Shown in pieces: positions 31,797-46,151 of a DNA stretch of 64,000 nt (its first letter is position 1; each line of letters begins with the position of its first letter). Source of the DNA: Neocallimastix lanati (nom. inval.) (Eukaryota; Neocallimastigomycota; Neocallimastigomycetes; Neocallimastigales; Neocallimastigaceae); assembly GCA_016946835.1 (NCBI GenBank), contig JACVTC010000084.1, forward strand, positions 481,501 through 545,500, in the 5' to 3' direction. A program made the position numbers and the translations under genes. The notes under the pieces were generated by a model. That model saw only the letters and a list, made by a program, of their open reading frames with translations, searched no databases and was not told where the DNA came from.

Positions 31797-32264
31797 CTTC
31801 TTATATTTTTTAATTTTTATTTATTAATTATTAAATAATTTATTAAATGTATTAAACTAAATATTTATATTAATAATAGTTTAATAATAATGTAATAGTC
31901 TATATAATATTATTTTTAATTTTTTTTTTTTTATTTTAACTATATTTTAAATAAAACTAATTATATAATATATAATTATCATAAATAAAAATAATTTTGA
32001 AGAAAAATTTATCTCTTTATATATAATAAAAATTTTAGTAATTATTTTATATTATAAAGTTAATTAATACTAATATGTATAATACTAAACTTAAATATTT
32101 GAATATTATTATAATAAATAATAATATAATTAAATTATTGAATTAAACTAAATAAAAATAATAATAACAATAATAAAATTATTTAAAATTAAATAAATAT
32201 TAATATTAAAATATATATATTATATATAAATAATATATATGTATATTTTTGAAATCAAATGATT

Positions 32265-32343
32265 AAAAAAGAAAATATTAAATAAAATCATTAATGAGTA
32301 TGGTATCTTCATTCCTTAATGATTATATTTAATATTTTCTTTT
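32265..32343 (+). repeat. Conserved hairpin element, copy a
   Basis: Two arms of about 30 bp, AAAAGAAAATATTAAATA... and ...TATTTAATATTTTCTTTT, enclose a short asymmetric centre GAGTATGGTATCTTCATTCC. It lies about 470 bp upstream of transporter copy 1. The centre is conserved in all five copies although it does not pair, which is unlike a plain palindrome. Confidence 0.8.
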
Positions 32344-33356
32344 CGTATGAGTTTCAATATATAAAGTCTTAAAACATAAACTTATTAATATTATTAGTAA
32401 AAAAACAAGTTTATTTATTCCACATTTTTATATATTTTTATTCATATTATGTCAATATTTAAGTTATTATAATGAAACACATGAAATATATATATATATA
32501 ATAAAGGTATTTATAAATTGTTTAATATAAAAATTATTTTTTCAAAATGTCCGAAATAATTAAATATAAATTAAAAAGTATATTTTCAGTCATTTTTTTT
32601 TAAAATAAAACAAATTATTAATAATTTAATTTAAAAAATATTAATATTATTTGTATATATTTTATTATTATTTTTCTATATAAATAATATTGTGCAAAAA
32701 ATTATTATCTACTTTTATGTATTTAAATATGCAATATTTTCAAAGACAGATATTAATAAACAATATATTTAATAAATAAAATTCATGAATTCTTTAATAT
32801 ATATACATAACACATATTATAATTAAAATAACCTAAATAATTAAAAGTTAATTAAAGAAAACACTAATGAATTAAGATTTTTTTTATATTAAAAATTGGC
32901 CATTTATTTAAAATTTTTAAATTTTTCCACATAATATCTATTAATTATTTAAAAAAATTCTGTCCACAGATTATCTGATTTTGTTTAGATAATTAAGATA
33001 AAGCTAAAATTAAAAATAATACATTAAAGTATTATAAAAATTTTATAATATATTAATAATTTGTATGTTAGAGTATAAAATAAATTTTATTTTAAAAATT
33101 TTAGAGCCAAGGAGTTTTTAAATATTATATAAAGTTGATATTTTTTAAATAAAATAGTAATATTTAATAAATTTTTATTTATTAAATAAAATTACTTGTT
33201 TCTATTATGTATTTGTCATTTGGAATTTGAATACTTAACAGATCAAGAACCTCAAATAAAAGAGACTGTTGTTATTAATTTATAAAATATTAATACATTT
33301 TAATAATATAGACTTAATTTTAACTTATTTAATATTTTTATTTGATTTTTCATATA

Positions 33357-33990
33357 ATGGCTGAAAAAAAATAATAAAAATAAAATTATTAATGAAGAGA
33401 GCTGGACCTCATTCATTCCAACTGAAAATAAAAACGATTGATAATTCTCTTCTTATGATGATGAATCTAATAATAAAAGAATCATAAATATTATGGTAAC
33501 ATATCAAAATCCCCCTTTGAAATTAATGATTTTAAATTAGATAAAGAAAAATTTTTGGTTGGTATGAAACATTAAAAAGACAATTAATAGCCAATAATTT
33601 AAAGAATTATATTGAATTAGATATTAAATTTTCAGAAATGAATAGAAGTCAAATTAAATTTGACAATGCCGCTCAGTCTATAATAATAAATAGCTTAGAA
33701 AAATCAAAACAGGAATAATTATAAGATTGTAAGACTGCTTTAATATTCATAATTGTAATAATACAAATTTTAAAAATTATATTAATTCCATATATTGGAT
33801 TATTAATAGTGATACAAGAATTAATTTAACAAATAATATAGACAATCTAACAAATGTCAATGACAAAAATAATAAAAATATTATTTATCCAAAAGGTGAT
33901 TTTTATTTAAATAAAAATTTTTGTACTTATGTGACAAATTGAAAAAGAGTAATTTTATTTTATCAAATGTATATTTCACATCCAACATTA
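33357..33990 (+). pseudogene. Decayed copia gag/protease fragment
   Basis: The plus strand reads N-D-F-K-L-D-K-E-K-F, then W-Y-E-T-L-K-R-Q-L-I-A-N-N-L-K-N-Y-I-E-L-D-I near 33560-33625, then Q-S-I-I-I-N-S-L, typical of copia Gag (UBN2 type). Around 33780-33900 it reads Y-W-I-I-N-S-D-T-R-I-N-L-T-N-N. There the protease should have D-S-G, but Asp is Asn and Gly is Asp. Several stops and shifts interrupt it. It sits in the centre between the divergent transporter copies 1 and 2 and is distinct from the copia element at the left edge. Confidence 0.7.
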
Positions 33991-34340
33991 AAAAATAATT
34001 TAATTAATAAATATTTATTTTTTTTTTTTTTAAAAAAATTTTGTTAATCATTATAAAATATTATTATAAATCTAAATAAAAGAAAAAGAAAATTGAAATT
34101 TTATCTATATATGAATAATATTAATAAAAGTACATTTCAATGAATTAATGAATATAATAATATTTTTATATTAATTATTTTTAATGAAAATAAAAATGTT
34201 TTATACATAATAATTATTTTTATTAACATAATTGGATCAAATAATAAGTGAACAAAATTCAAATAATATACAAATAAATTATTATATTGAAAACTATAAA
34301 AATTTAAAGTAATAAATAAATGGTCAATTTTTTTATATAT

Positions 34341-36002
34341 AAAAAAATCTTTATTTAGGAGTATTTTTATTTTTTAATTAATTTTTAATAATTTTGGATA
34401 TTTTAATTTTAATATGTATTATGCATTTATATTAAAGAATTCATGAATTTTATTTATTAAATATACTGTTTATTAATATTTGCCTTTGAAAATAATACAT
34501 ATTAAAAATAGATATTAATTTTTACTCAAAATTATATATTGTTAACATATTAATATGTTTTATATTAAATTATTAAAATTAGTATGAAAATATACTTACT
34601 TTATATTTAATTATTTCGGACAATTTGAAAAAAATAGTTTTTATATAAAATAATTTATAGATACTTTCATTTTATATATGTATATAATATTAAGTACTTC
34701 ATTATAATAACTTTAATATTGACATAATAAAGATAAAAATATTTCATTATGCAATAAATATACTTTTTTTCTTTAATAATGATATTGATAATTTAGAGTT
34801 TTAAAACCTTATACATTGAAACTCATTCTCAAAGAAAATATTAAATATAATCATTAAGGAATGAATATATCACACTCCTTAACGACTCCATTTAATATTT
34901 TCTTTTTTAATCATTTGATTTAATAAAGAAAAAAAAATTAAATATTTCATTATTAATATTTATTTAATTTTAAATATTTTATTATATTTCTTAGTTTCAT
35001 TCAATAATTTAATAATATTATTATTTTTATTCTTAAATATAAATATTATTTATATAAATATTATAATATATTTATGAATATAAAAAAATTTCAATAAAAT
35101 ATTATAATTTTCAATATTTAAAAACTATAATAAATAATAAATTTATTCTTAAATATAATTTTTATTTTTTAAAGTATTCATATTCAGGAAAATAATAGAA
35201 TTAAACATATTAAAATTTTTGAATTAAATTATAAAGTGGATATTTATAGAGTATTTATATTTATATTAAAATTTATTTTATTCCAAATAATTGAATAATT
35301 AATAGATAAATAATCATAAATATTATTTGCCACGTTTTATTTTTTTTTATAAATAGAGAAGTGAATCTTATTTCTTTTATTTCATTTGTAATACGTCACA
35401 TTATCATTCTTATTATATTAAATAAAGTTTATTAAATATTTATTATATAAAATTAAAAAATGAAAAAATTTATATAAAAATAAATAAAACAAATTTATAA
35501 AATAGAAATATTTAATATTTTAATATATATACAAATAATAATATTGAAATACTTTTAAATATGATTAATACATATTAATAGTAGACCTTGAAATTATATT
35601 TTTTTACATATTCTTAAATAATATTTTTATTATTATAAATAAAAAAACTCCTTCAAAACAATATTCAATTATAATTGTTTCGAAATATAATTAACATTAT
35701 TAATTAACTTTAAAATTTATAATATTTTAATTCGAAATTATTATAATTTATATATAATAATTAATAAATTTTTATTTTATATATAAAGAGATAAATTTTT
35801 CTTTTAAATTATTTTTATTCATAAAAATTATATATTATATAATTAATTTTATTTAAAATATTGTTAAAAAAAAAAAAAATAAAAATAATAATATATAGAC
35901 AATATTACATTATTATTAAACTATTATTAATATAAATATTTAGTTTAATACATTTAATAAATTATTTAATAATTAATAAATAAAATTAAAAAATAAAAGA
36001 AA
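34341..36002. other. 5' flank of transporter copy 2
   Basis: Mirror image of the copy 1 upstream region. It contains the hairpin at 34831-34907 and a block TTTCATTTGTAATACGTCAC (35379-35398), repeated at about 40000 and, inverted, near 43820 and 48295. This block is relatively rich in G+C for the region and could be a promoter element (CGTCA core). No coding frame. Confidence 0.6.
34831..34907 (-). repeat. Conserved hairpin element, copy b
   Basis: Reverse-oriented relative to copy a and about 1.1 kb upstream of transporter copy 2. The centre on the minus strand reads GGAGTGTGATATATTCATTCC. Arms are GAAAATATTAAATA and TTTAATATTTTC. Confidence 0.8.
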
Positions 36003-37523
36003 ATGAATTCTTTTCAATTTTTAGTAGCTGTGACTGCTTCTTTAGGTGGTCTTCTTTTCGGTTATGAATGTGGTGTTATGAATGTCGTTCTTGTCATGGA
36101 TGCTTTCCGTATCTTCTTTAAATTTCATAATTGGAATGGTGATGCTCTAGATGAAAATGGTAAAAAAATTAAAAATGATACTCAAGAAAAATGGTATCGT
36201 GATTTAAAAGAAGCTGATAATAAAGCTATGCTTGAAGGAGTTATCACTTCAAGTTTCGTTCTTGGTGCTCTTTGTGGTGCTCTGATGGCCACTTATCTTG
36301 GTGAAAAATTCGGTCGTCAAAGAACTATTATGATTGGTGCTTGTATTTTTACTTGTGGTGCCATCATTCAAGGTTTATCTGCTCGTACTTGGATTATGAT
36401 TGCTATTGGTCGTCTTATCACTGGTCTTTCTATTGGTTGTAATGGTGTTCTTTGTCCAACTTACATTTCTGAAGTTGCTCCTGCTAAGATTAGAGGTACG
36501 CTTTCTTCTTGTTATCAACTTATGACCACCTTCGGTATTATTGTTGCTGCCATCATCAATTCTATTGTTTGGTATTATACTAATATTAAACCAGAAGGTT
36601 TAGGAAAAACAAGATCAAATATTTGGGAAGAAGTTCCAAATTTTGAATGGAGATTTGCACTTCTTTTCCAAGTAGTTCCAGGTCTTGGTCTTGCCATTCT
36701 TATGAGTTTCCTTCCAAAATCTCCAAGATGGCTTTGTTCAAAAGATCGTGATGAAGAAGCTGCCGAAGTTTTAGCTAAACTTAATGCTACCTCCACTTCA
36801 GATTCGGTTGTTCAAGAAGAACTCAAAGCTATTCAAGAAGATGTTGCCGCTACTCGTGCTGCAGGTTCTTCATCAGTCGGTGAACTTTTCAGTCCTGTTA
36901 TTCGTCGTCGTACTTTCATTACTTTCTTAATGCAACTTTTCCAACAATGGACTGGTATCAATGTCATTATGTATTATCAATCTCAAATTTATGGAGAAAT
37001 TGGTTTTACTAAATTCATGTCTACTGTTGTTCTTCCAATTATTAATAATTTTGTCAATTTCATTTCTACATTCCCAGGTATGTGGGGTATTGAAAGATTA
37101 GGACGTAAAACATTATTAATTATTGGATCACTTATGATGATGGTTTTCCATATCTCCACTTGGGCTTTCTCTACTCAAACTTTTAGAGGAAAGATGTGGC
37201 AATACTTTGCTGTTGCTAGTATTTTCCTTATGGTCTTCTCATTCGCTTGGACTTGGGGACCAGTTCCATGGGTATATCAAGCTGAAGTTTTCCCACTTCG
37301 TGTCAGAGTTAAAGGTAGTGCAGTTGGTACGGTTTCCAACTTCCTTAACAACTGGATTATTGCATTTGTTGGCCCAGCTCTTATGAAAGCCTGGAGTACT
37401 AAGACTTTCCTTCTTTTTGCAGCAGCATGTCTTCTTGCCTGGATTTACTCTCAGTTCTATGTAATTGAAAGTAAAGGACTTAATCTTGAAGAAATGGATG
37501 CTAAAATGGCAGGAAAAGCTTAA
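36003..37523 (+). CDS. MFS sugar transporter, copy 2 (506 aa)
   Basis: Identical to copy 1 in protein except Thr203 for Pro and Thr265 for Ile, so all family motifs listed for copy 1 are kept. The frame is complete with the same start and the same C-terminal K-M-A-G-K-A. It is transcribed away from copy 1 and towards copy 3 (same strand, 3.1 kb downstream). Coding identity at the nucleotide level is far higher than that of the flanks, pointing to recent amplification or gene conversion. Its product should have the same role in sugar uptake as copy 1. Confidence 0.95.
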   Translation: MNSFQFLVAVTASLGGLLFGYECGVMNVVLVMDAFRIFFKFHNWNGDALDENGKKIKNDTQEKWYRDLKEADNKAMLEGVITSSFVLGALCGALMATYLGEKFGRQRTIMIGACIFTCGAIIQGLSARTWIMIAIGRLITGLSIGCNGVLCPTYISEVAPAKIRGTLSSCYQLMTTFGIIVAAIINSIVWYYTNIKPEGLGKTRSNIWEEVPNFEWRFALLFQVVPGLGLAILMSFLPKSPRWLCSKDRDEEAAEVLAKLNATSTSDSVVQEELKAIQEDVAATRAAGSSSVGELFSPVIRRRTFITFLMQLFQQWTGINVIMYYQSQIYGEIGFTKFMSTVVLPIINNFVNFISTFPGMWGIERLGRKTLLIIGSLMMMVFHISTWAFSTQTFRGKMWQYFAVASIFLMVFSFAWTWGPVPWVYQAEVFPLRVRVKGSAVGTVSNFLNNWIIAFVGPALMKAWSTKTFLLFAAACLLAWIYSQFYVIESKGLNLEEMDAKMAGKA

Positions 37524-40500
37524 ATAAATCTTAAATTATTTGAAATAAAAAATTAAAATATTTAATTTATTTACATAAATAAAAATTGTAAATAAAATAA
37601 ATCAAATAATTTAAAATATTTTATTAAAGTTATATTAAAATCATATATACATATTTACATTAATATTTATAAATATAAAATCATTAAAACAAAATTAAAT
37701 CCATAAAAGCAACTAAAAATTTAAAATTGTTCATTTTTTTTTTTTTTTATGAAAAACTGAAAAACGGTATTAATTGATTTAATACCAAAAAATAATAGAA
37801 AAACTTGAACTTAACTTAAACTTAACTTAAACTTAACTTAATAATAATATAATACTTAAAAATAAAAATAGTATCAATTGAATTAATACTTTTTTTACAT
37901 AAAAGCATAAACAAAAGCACTATTCATTATATTTTTTAATTAATTGTAAAAGGTATTTATAAATTTAATACCATAAACAAATAGAAATTTTCTTTTTTTA
38001 TTTTTAAAAAGAAAATTAAATAATAAAATTATAAAAATAAATTAAAAAATAAAAAAAAAATGTTATTATTAATGATTCATTTATATTTTGTTTGTGTAAT
38101 TGTAATTTTTAAATTAATATCATTTTATCAATAAAAATTGCTTTAAATATTAATAAAGATAATTTTTATATAATATTATTAGATATATATTAATATTAAT
38201 ATTGAATTATAGATAATAAATATTAAAAAATAAATGAAAGTAAGAATTTTAAAATATAATACAAGTTTATATTTAGAATATTCATATTTTAATTTTATAA
38301 AATAGATATAACTTGTCAATTTATTTACGTTTTTCTTTTGGATTATTAAATTTATGATTTTAAGTTTTCTTTTTATTTTTTATAATTTTTGTAAATAGTT
38401 ATAATATATAATAAAATTATAGCAAAAGAAAAAGAATATCAAATTTTTATTAAATTATGAATAATATTAATAAAAGTACTTTTCATTGATTTATTCAATA
38501 TAATAATAATAATAATAATTTATAATAATAATAATAATAATAATAAAATTTTATAATAATTATTTTAATTAAATTAAATGTTTTATACATAATTCTTTTC
38601 TTTTAATATCATGATTAAATTAAACAATCAGTAGACAAAATTCAAATAATATATAAATAAATATTAAATTGAAAATTTTAAAAACTTAAAATTATTTATA
38701 TAAAAAAAAAATCTTTATTCAGGAGGTGTTTCTTTAATTAATAATTATAAATAAATGAACAGATTTTTTATATAAAAAAAATCTTTATTTAGGAGTTTTT
38801 TCTTAATTTTTAATAATTTCGGATATTTTAATATGTATGATGTATATATATTAAAAATATTCATGAATTTTATTTATTAAAATACTGTTTATTAGCATCT
38901 GTCGTTGAAAATATGCATATTAAAAATAAATATTAATTTTTTACACTAATTATGTATTAAACATAGAAAAATAAAATAAAATATTTAAAATTAATATTAT
39001 TATATTAATATAATTTATATTAAATTATTGATAATTTACATTTTTATATAAATTTATTTAATTTTAAAATAAGAATGAAAATATACTTAATTTATATTTA
39101 ATTATATCGGACATTTTAAAAAAATAATTTTTATATAAAATAATTTATAAATACCTTTATTTATATATATTCTGAGTACTTCATTATAATAACTTTAATA
39201 TAGACATAATAAAGATAAATATACTAAATAGTGTAATAAGTAAACTTATTATTTTAATAATATTATTGATAATTTTGTGCTTTAAGACTTTACATAATGA
39301 AAATATTTAATATAATCATTAAGAAATGAATATACCACACTCCTTAATGACTTTATTTAATATTTTTCTTTTTAATCATTTTATTTCAAAAATAACAAAA
39401 AAAATAAAATTCTATTTCAGTATTAATTTTTACTTAATTTTAAATATTTTATTATTATTTTTTTTTTTTAGTTTCATTTAATAATTTAATAATAGTAATA
39501 TTCTTTTTTATTTTTAAAAATTATAATTTATATGTATATATTGTATTTTTAAATGTTTTTATTATATTTTTGATTCGTTTAATAATATAATAATATTATT
39601 ATTCTTTTTTATTTTTAATTATAAATATTATAATTTATATACATATTATTATTTATTACTCTATTCATTAATATAAAATAATTCCAATAAATTTTAAAAT
39701 TTTCAATTTTCAAAAACTATAATAAATAATGAATTTATTTTTTAATATAATTTTTATTTTAAGAATATTCATACTCAAGTATATTATAGAATTAAACATA
39801 CATTACTTAATTTTTAAAATAAATATATTAAAGAGGATATTTATAGAGTATTTATAGAGTATCCATATTTATATTAAATTTTATTTTCATTCCAAATAAT
39901 TAACAAATAAATAATCATAAATATTTATATTATTTATGGCGTTTTAATTTTTTTATAAATAGAGAAGTGAATCTTATTTCTTTTATTTCATTTGTAATAC
40001 GTCACATTTATCATTCTTATTATATTAAATAAAGTTTATTAAATATTTATTATATAAAATTAAAAAATGAAAAATTTTATATAAAAATAAATATAACGAA
40101 TTTATAAAATAGAAATATTTAATATTTTAATATATATACGAATAATAATATTGAAATACTTTTAAATATGATTAATACATATTAATAGTAGACCTTGAAA
40201 TTATATTTTTTTATATATTCTTAAATAATATTTTTATTATTATAAATAGAAAAAACTCCTTCAAAACAATATTCAATTATAATTGTTTCGAAATATAATT
40301 AATATTATTAATTAACTTTAAAATTTATAATATTTTAATTCAAAATTATTATAATTTATATATAATAATTAATAAATTTTTATTATATATATAAAGAGAT
40401 AAATTTTCTTTTAATTTATTTTTATTTATAATAATTATATATTATATAATTAATTTTATTTAAAATATAGTTAAAATAAAAAAAAAATAAAAATAATATT

Positions 40501-40608
40501 ATATATACTATTACATTATTATTAAATTATTATTCATATAAATATTTAGTTTAATAAGTTTAATCAATTAATTTAATAATTACTAAATAAAAAAATAATT
40601 ATAAGAAG
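37524..40608. other. 3' flank of copy 2 and 5' flank of copy 3
   Basis: 37524-38200 holds the downstream motifs: GGTATTAATTGATTTAATACC at 37766-37786, a weaker one near 37878, and AACTTAACTTAAACTTAACTT at about 37808. 38390-38700 is a segment also found near 34040-34300 and 42960-43080. 38750-40608 is the upstream unit with its hairpin at 39299-39374 and the CGTCA block near 40000. There are small (AAT)n runs at 38500-38545. No gene. Confidence 0.6.
39299..39374 (-). repeat. Conserved hairpin element, copy c
   Basis: It lies about 1.2 kb upstream of transporter copy 3, with the same orientation relative to the gene as copies a and b. The centre on the minus strand reads GGAGTGTGGTATATTCATTTC. 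Confidence 0.8.
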
Positions 40609-42128
40609 ATGAATTCTTTTCAATTTTTAGTAGCTGTGACTGCTTCTTTAGGTGGTCTTCTTTTCGGTTATGAATGTGGTGTTATGAATGTCGTTCTTGT
40701 CATGGATGCTTTCCGTATCTTCTTTAAATTTCATAATTGGAATGGTGATGCTCTAGATGAAAATGGTAAAAAAATTAAAAGTGATACTCAAGAAAAATGG
40801 TATCGTGATTTAAAAGAAGCCGATAATAAAGCTATGCTTGAAGGAGTTATCACATCAAGTTTCGTTCTTGGTGCTCTTTGTGGTGCTCTGATGGCCACTT
40901 ATCTTGGTGAAAAATTTGGTCGTCAAAGAACTATTATGATTGGTGCTTGTATTTTTACTTGTGGTGCCATCATTCAAGGTTTATCTGCTCGTACTTGGAT
41001 TATGATTGCTATTGGTCGTCTTATCACTGGTCTTTCTATTGGTTGTAATGGTGTTCTTTGTCCAACTTACATTTCTGAAGTTGCTCCTGCTAAGATTAGA
41101 GGTACGCTTTCTTCTTGTTATCAACTTATGACTACTTTCGGTATTATTGTTGCCGCTATCATCAATTCTATTGTTTGGTATTATACTAATATTAAACCAG
41201 AAGGTTTAGGAAAGATAAGATCAAATATTTGGGAAGAAGTTCCAAATTTCGAATGGAGATTTGCACTTCTTTTCCAAGTAGTTCCAGGTCTTGGTCTTGC
41301 CATTCTTATGAGTTTCCTTCCAAAATCTCCAAGATGGCTTTGTTCAAAAGATCGTGACGAAGAAGCTGCCGAAGTTTTAGCTAAACTTAATGCTACCTCC
41401 ACTTCAGATTCGGTTGTTCAAGAAGAACTCAAAGCTATTCAAGAAGATGTTGCGGCTACTCGTGCTGCAGGTTCTTCATCAGTCGGTGAACTTTTCAGTC
41501 CTGTTATTCGTCGTCGTACTTTCATTACTTTCTTAATGCAACTTTTCCAACAATGGACTGGTATCAATGTCATTATGTATTATCAATCTCAAATTTATGG
41601 AGAAATTGGTTTTACTAAATTCATGTCCACTGTTGTTCTTCCAATTATTAATAATTTTGTTAATTTCATTTCTACATTCCCAGGTATGTGGGGTATTGAA
41701 AGATTAGGACGTAAAACATTATTAATTATTGGATCACTTATGATGATGGTTTTCCATATCTCCACTTGGGCTTTCTCTACTCAAACTTTTAGAGGAAAGA
41801 TGTGGCAATACTTTGCTGTTGCTAGTATTTTCCTTATGGTCTTCTCATTCGCTTGGACTTGGGGACCAGTTCCATGGGTATATCAAGCTGAAGTTTTCCC
41901 ACTTCGTGTCAGAGTTAAAGGTAGTGCAGTTGGTACGGTTTCCAACTTCCTTAATAACTGGATTATTGCATTTGTTGGCCAGCTCTTATGAAAGCCTGGA
42001 GTACTAAGACTTTCCTTCTTTTTGCAGCAGCATGTCTTCTTGCCTGGATTTACTCTCAGTTCTATGTTATTGAAAGTAAAGGACTTAATCTTGAAGAAAT
42101 GGATGCTAAAATGGCCGGAAAAGCTTAA
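40609..42128 (+). pseudogene. MFS sugar transporter, copy 3, frameshifted near the C-terminus
   Basis: The frame matches the other copies up to residue 457 and then runs into F-V-G-Q-L-L and a stop at 41989-41991. The cause is one missing C: GGCCAG at about 41978-41983 where the other copies have GGCCCAG. The remaining 49 codons follow intact in the next frame to the TAA at 42126-42128. The lost part covers the last membrane segment and the E-S-K-G-L motif, so the product is probably non-functional unless this is a sequencing error. Other differences are Ser58 and Ile203. All upstream motifs are intact. Confidence 0.93.
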
Positions 42129-43209
<1,081 letters not shown>

Positions 43210-44070
43210 ACTTAAGCTTAACTTAAAGAATCAGATACTCTAAAAAAGAGTATAAATTTTTAAATTTTTATTTTTTTTTAAAAAAATAAAAAAAATGGTA
43301 TTAATTGATTTAATACCAAAAAATAATAGAAAACTTAACTTAATAATAAAATATTACTTATTTTTTACCGAAAATATTAGAAAACTTTTTTTAAAAAAAT
43401 AAAAGTTAAAAAAAAAAAAATTAATAAAAATTTATAGTGATTCATTTATATTTTGTTCATGTAATTGTAATTATATAAATTAATATCATTTTATCAATAA
43501 ATAAATGCTTTAAATATTTATTAATACAAATAATTTATATATTTTATAAGTATATTTGAATATTGTTTTGAATATGTTTTTTTATTTATATTTATAAAAA
43601 TTATTTTTTAGAAGTATGTATAGCAAAATAATTTTGAGGTCTACTATTAATATTCTTAAATGATATTTAATAGTATTTCAATATTATTCTTTTAAATATT
43701 TATTATTTCTATTTTATAAATTTTATTTATTGAATTTTATATAAAAATTTCCATTTTTTAATTTTAAGTGATAAATATTTAGCAAACTATATTTAATATA
43801 ATAAGAAAGATAAATGTGACGTATTACAATTGAAATAAAAATAAAAAAGATTGAACTATTTATTTATAAAAAAAATTAAACGCAGTAAATAGTGTAAATA
43901 TTTATGTAAATATTTATGTTTAATTATCTAATTATTCAATTATCTGGAATAACAAAATTTTAATATAAAAACGGATACTTTATAAATATACACTTTAATA
44001 TATTTATTTTAAAAATTGAATAATATATGTTTAATTCTATAACATAATATTATTAAATTATTGTATGAAA

Positions 44071-44107
<37 letters not shown>

Positions 44108-44446
44108 AAAATTAAATAAAAATTAATAATAATGATTCAATTTAGTATTTTCTTTTTTATTCATTTGATTTCAAAAGATAAAAAAAAATATATTTTAATA
44201 TTAATTTTTATTTCTTTTTAACAATCAAAAGATTAGAAAATAAAATATTTAGTCATTAAAGAGTATGGTATATTCTTTCTTTAATGATTATATTTAGTAT
44301 TTTTTTTTTCGGATCAATTTCAATATTTAAAATATTAAAATACTAAATTATCAATATCGTTGTTAAAAAATGTTTATTTATTGTAAATTTTAATGCTTTA
44401 GTACTTATTATGTTAATATTTAAGTTTCTATAATGAAGTACTTAAA

Positions 44447-44479
<33 letters not shown>

Positions 44480-44810
44480 CAATAATAGTATCTATAATTA
44501 AATATTAATTAAAAAGTATACTTTCATTCATATTTTAAAAATAAATTAGTTTATATAATAATATATATTATCAATAATTTAATATAAAGCATATAAATAT
44601 TAATAATATTTGTGTATATACTTTATTTTATTTATCAATGTTTAATACATAATATAGTGTAAAGAATTAATATCTATTTTTAAAATGCATATTTTCAAAG
44701 GCATGCGTTATTAAACAATATATTTAATAAATAAAAATTTATAAATTCTTTAATATATATATTTAATACATATTAAAATATCAGAAATTATTAAAAATTA
44801 ATTGAAGGAA
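43210..44810. repeat. Fifth transporter unit without its gene (flanks only)
   Basis: 43230-43550 repeats the 3' flank of the plus-strand copies (GGTATTAATTGATTTAATACC at about 43290, GTGATTCATTTATATTTTGT near 43437). 43560-44810 repeats the 5' flank in minus orientation (GAGGTCTACTATTAATATTC at about 43634, TGTGACGTATTACAA near 43815, hairpin at 44235-44310, ATTTAATAAATAAAAATT near 44730). The two join directly with no transporter sequence between, although flanks of a unit normally enclose 1.5 kb of gene. It is the scar of a rearrangement. Confidence 0.6.
44235..44310 (+). repeat. Conserved hairpin element, copy d
   Basis: The centre GAGTATGGTATATTCTTTC is flanked by arms AAAATATTTAGTCATTAA and TTAATGATTATATTTAGTAT. 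It belongs to the gene-less fifth unit and has the orientation expected for a minus-strand gene. Confidence 0.75.
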
Positions 44811-46151
44811 ACAATCTTTAAAATTAAATATTATTAAATACTATTTTTTAATTTATTAAATATTTATTAATTTATTTTATAATTTAAGCCATTATTACAT
44901 AAATGATATATTTAATTACATCACATTTCATATGAAACTACTTTCCGAAATGCAACATTCTAGTACTAGCTCCCTTGACAAATACATAAACGTCAGAAAG
45001 ATTGTGACTTAGTTTAATATATCTACATTACTTATATGGAATATATAACTACATGGTCACATGATATGTACCCAAATGCTAGTAATTCCATCTTAAATAT
45101 ATTAAATGATAATACTTGCGCAACCCTCTCAGTCCCACAGTTAAGACAGTATCTTTTCTATATTTCTTTGAAAATTTAGACTAATAATAATATATATAAA
45201 GAGGAAATATACAAATCTGAATATTATATTTATTATTTTAATTTTGTCCACTGATCATTTGATTTAATTTTATTAAATAAAAAAATTTATAAAGTATAAA
45301 ACATTTTAATTATATTAAAATATAATATAATAATAATATAATTATTATATTCATTAAATCAATGAAAACAACTTTTTTAATATTATTTATAATTAAATGA
45401 AATATAATATTCTTTTTCTTTAATTTTTATTTATAACAGTAATTAATATTGATTAACAAAAATTAAAAAAAAAAAAAAATAAAAATAAAAATAAAAATAA
45501 AAATAAAAATAAAAATAAAGAAAAATTTATTATCATAATAATTGTAACTTTTTCTTTTTTTTTTTTTTTTTTTTTTTATTCTTTAATTTATTTTTATATT
45601 TTTATTTTTTATTTTTTTTTTTCTAATTTTCAAAATATAAATATTAAAGTTTTCTATATACTTATGGTATTAAATTAATAAATACCTCTTATTTATGATA
45701 AAAAAATATAATGAATTAGTGCTTTTGTTTATGCTTTTGTATAATAAAATACTAAATCAATTAATACCTTTTAATTATTTTTTTATTTTCTAAAAAAATA
45801 AGTTGTAATTTATTATTATTAAGTTATGTTTAAGTTAAGTTTTAAGTTTTCTATTATTTTTATGCATTAAATAATACACCTTTTCAATTTTTTTTTAAAA
45901 AAAAAATGAACAATTTTAAATTTTTAGTTGCTTTTATGTTGCTTTTATGGATTTGATTTTGTTTTAATGGTTAAATTTATATATGAATATATACATTTAT
46001 AGATATTTGATTACATTTTATGATCTAAATAAAATATTATGAATTATTTGATTTATCTTATTTACAAATTTTATGTATATAAATTAATTAAATATTTTAA
46101 TTTTGTATTTAAAACAATTCAAGATCTATTTAAAATTTATTTAAGCTTTAT
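44811..46151. other. Spacer with GC-richer island, then 3' flank of copy 4
   Basis: 44930-45160 is unusually mixed in base composition, with TTCCGAAATGCAACATTC, CTAGTACTAG and CCCTCTCAGTCCC. It looks like the inside or ends of a foreign element but holds no frame. 45470-45580 is an (AAAAAT)n run followed by poly-T. From about 45600 the 3' flank of copy 4 runs (inverted relative to copies 2 and 3), with two weak palindromic motifs near 45668 and 45750. Confidence 0.45.

Larger units (their letters stand above)
31797..34340. other. 5' flank of transporter copy 1 and spacer of the first inverted repeat
   Basis: 31797-32930 is the upstream part of the amplified unit, homologous (inverted) to 34340-36002 and 38750-40608. 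It includes the conserved hairpin at 32265-32343 and the block CATGAATTCTTTAATATATATA near 32785. 32930-34030 is spacer with the copia fragment. No intact gene is present. Confidence 0.7.

Noticed and set aside
45115-45140. Terminal inverted repeat pairing 44975 with 45140 as a short DNA transposon
   Set aside because: The GGGAG-type starts point in the same direction rather than inwards, and no target duplication was found.
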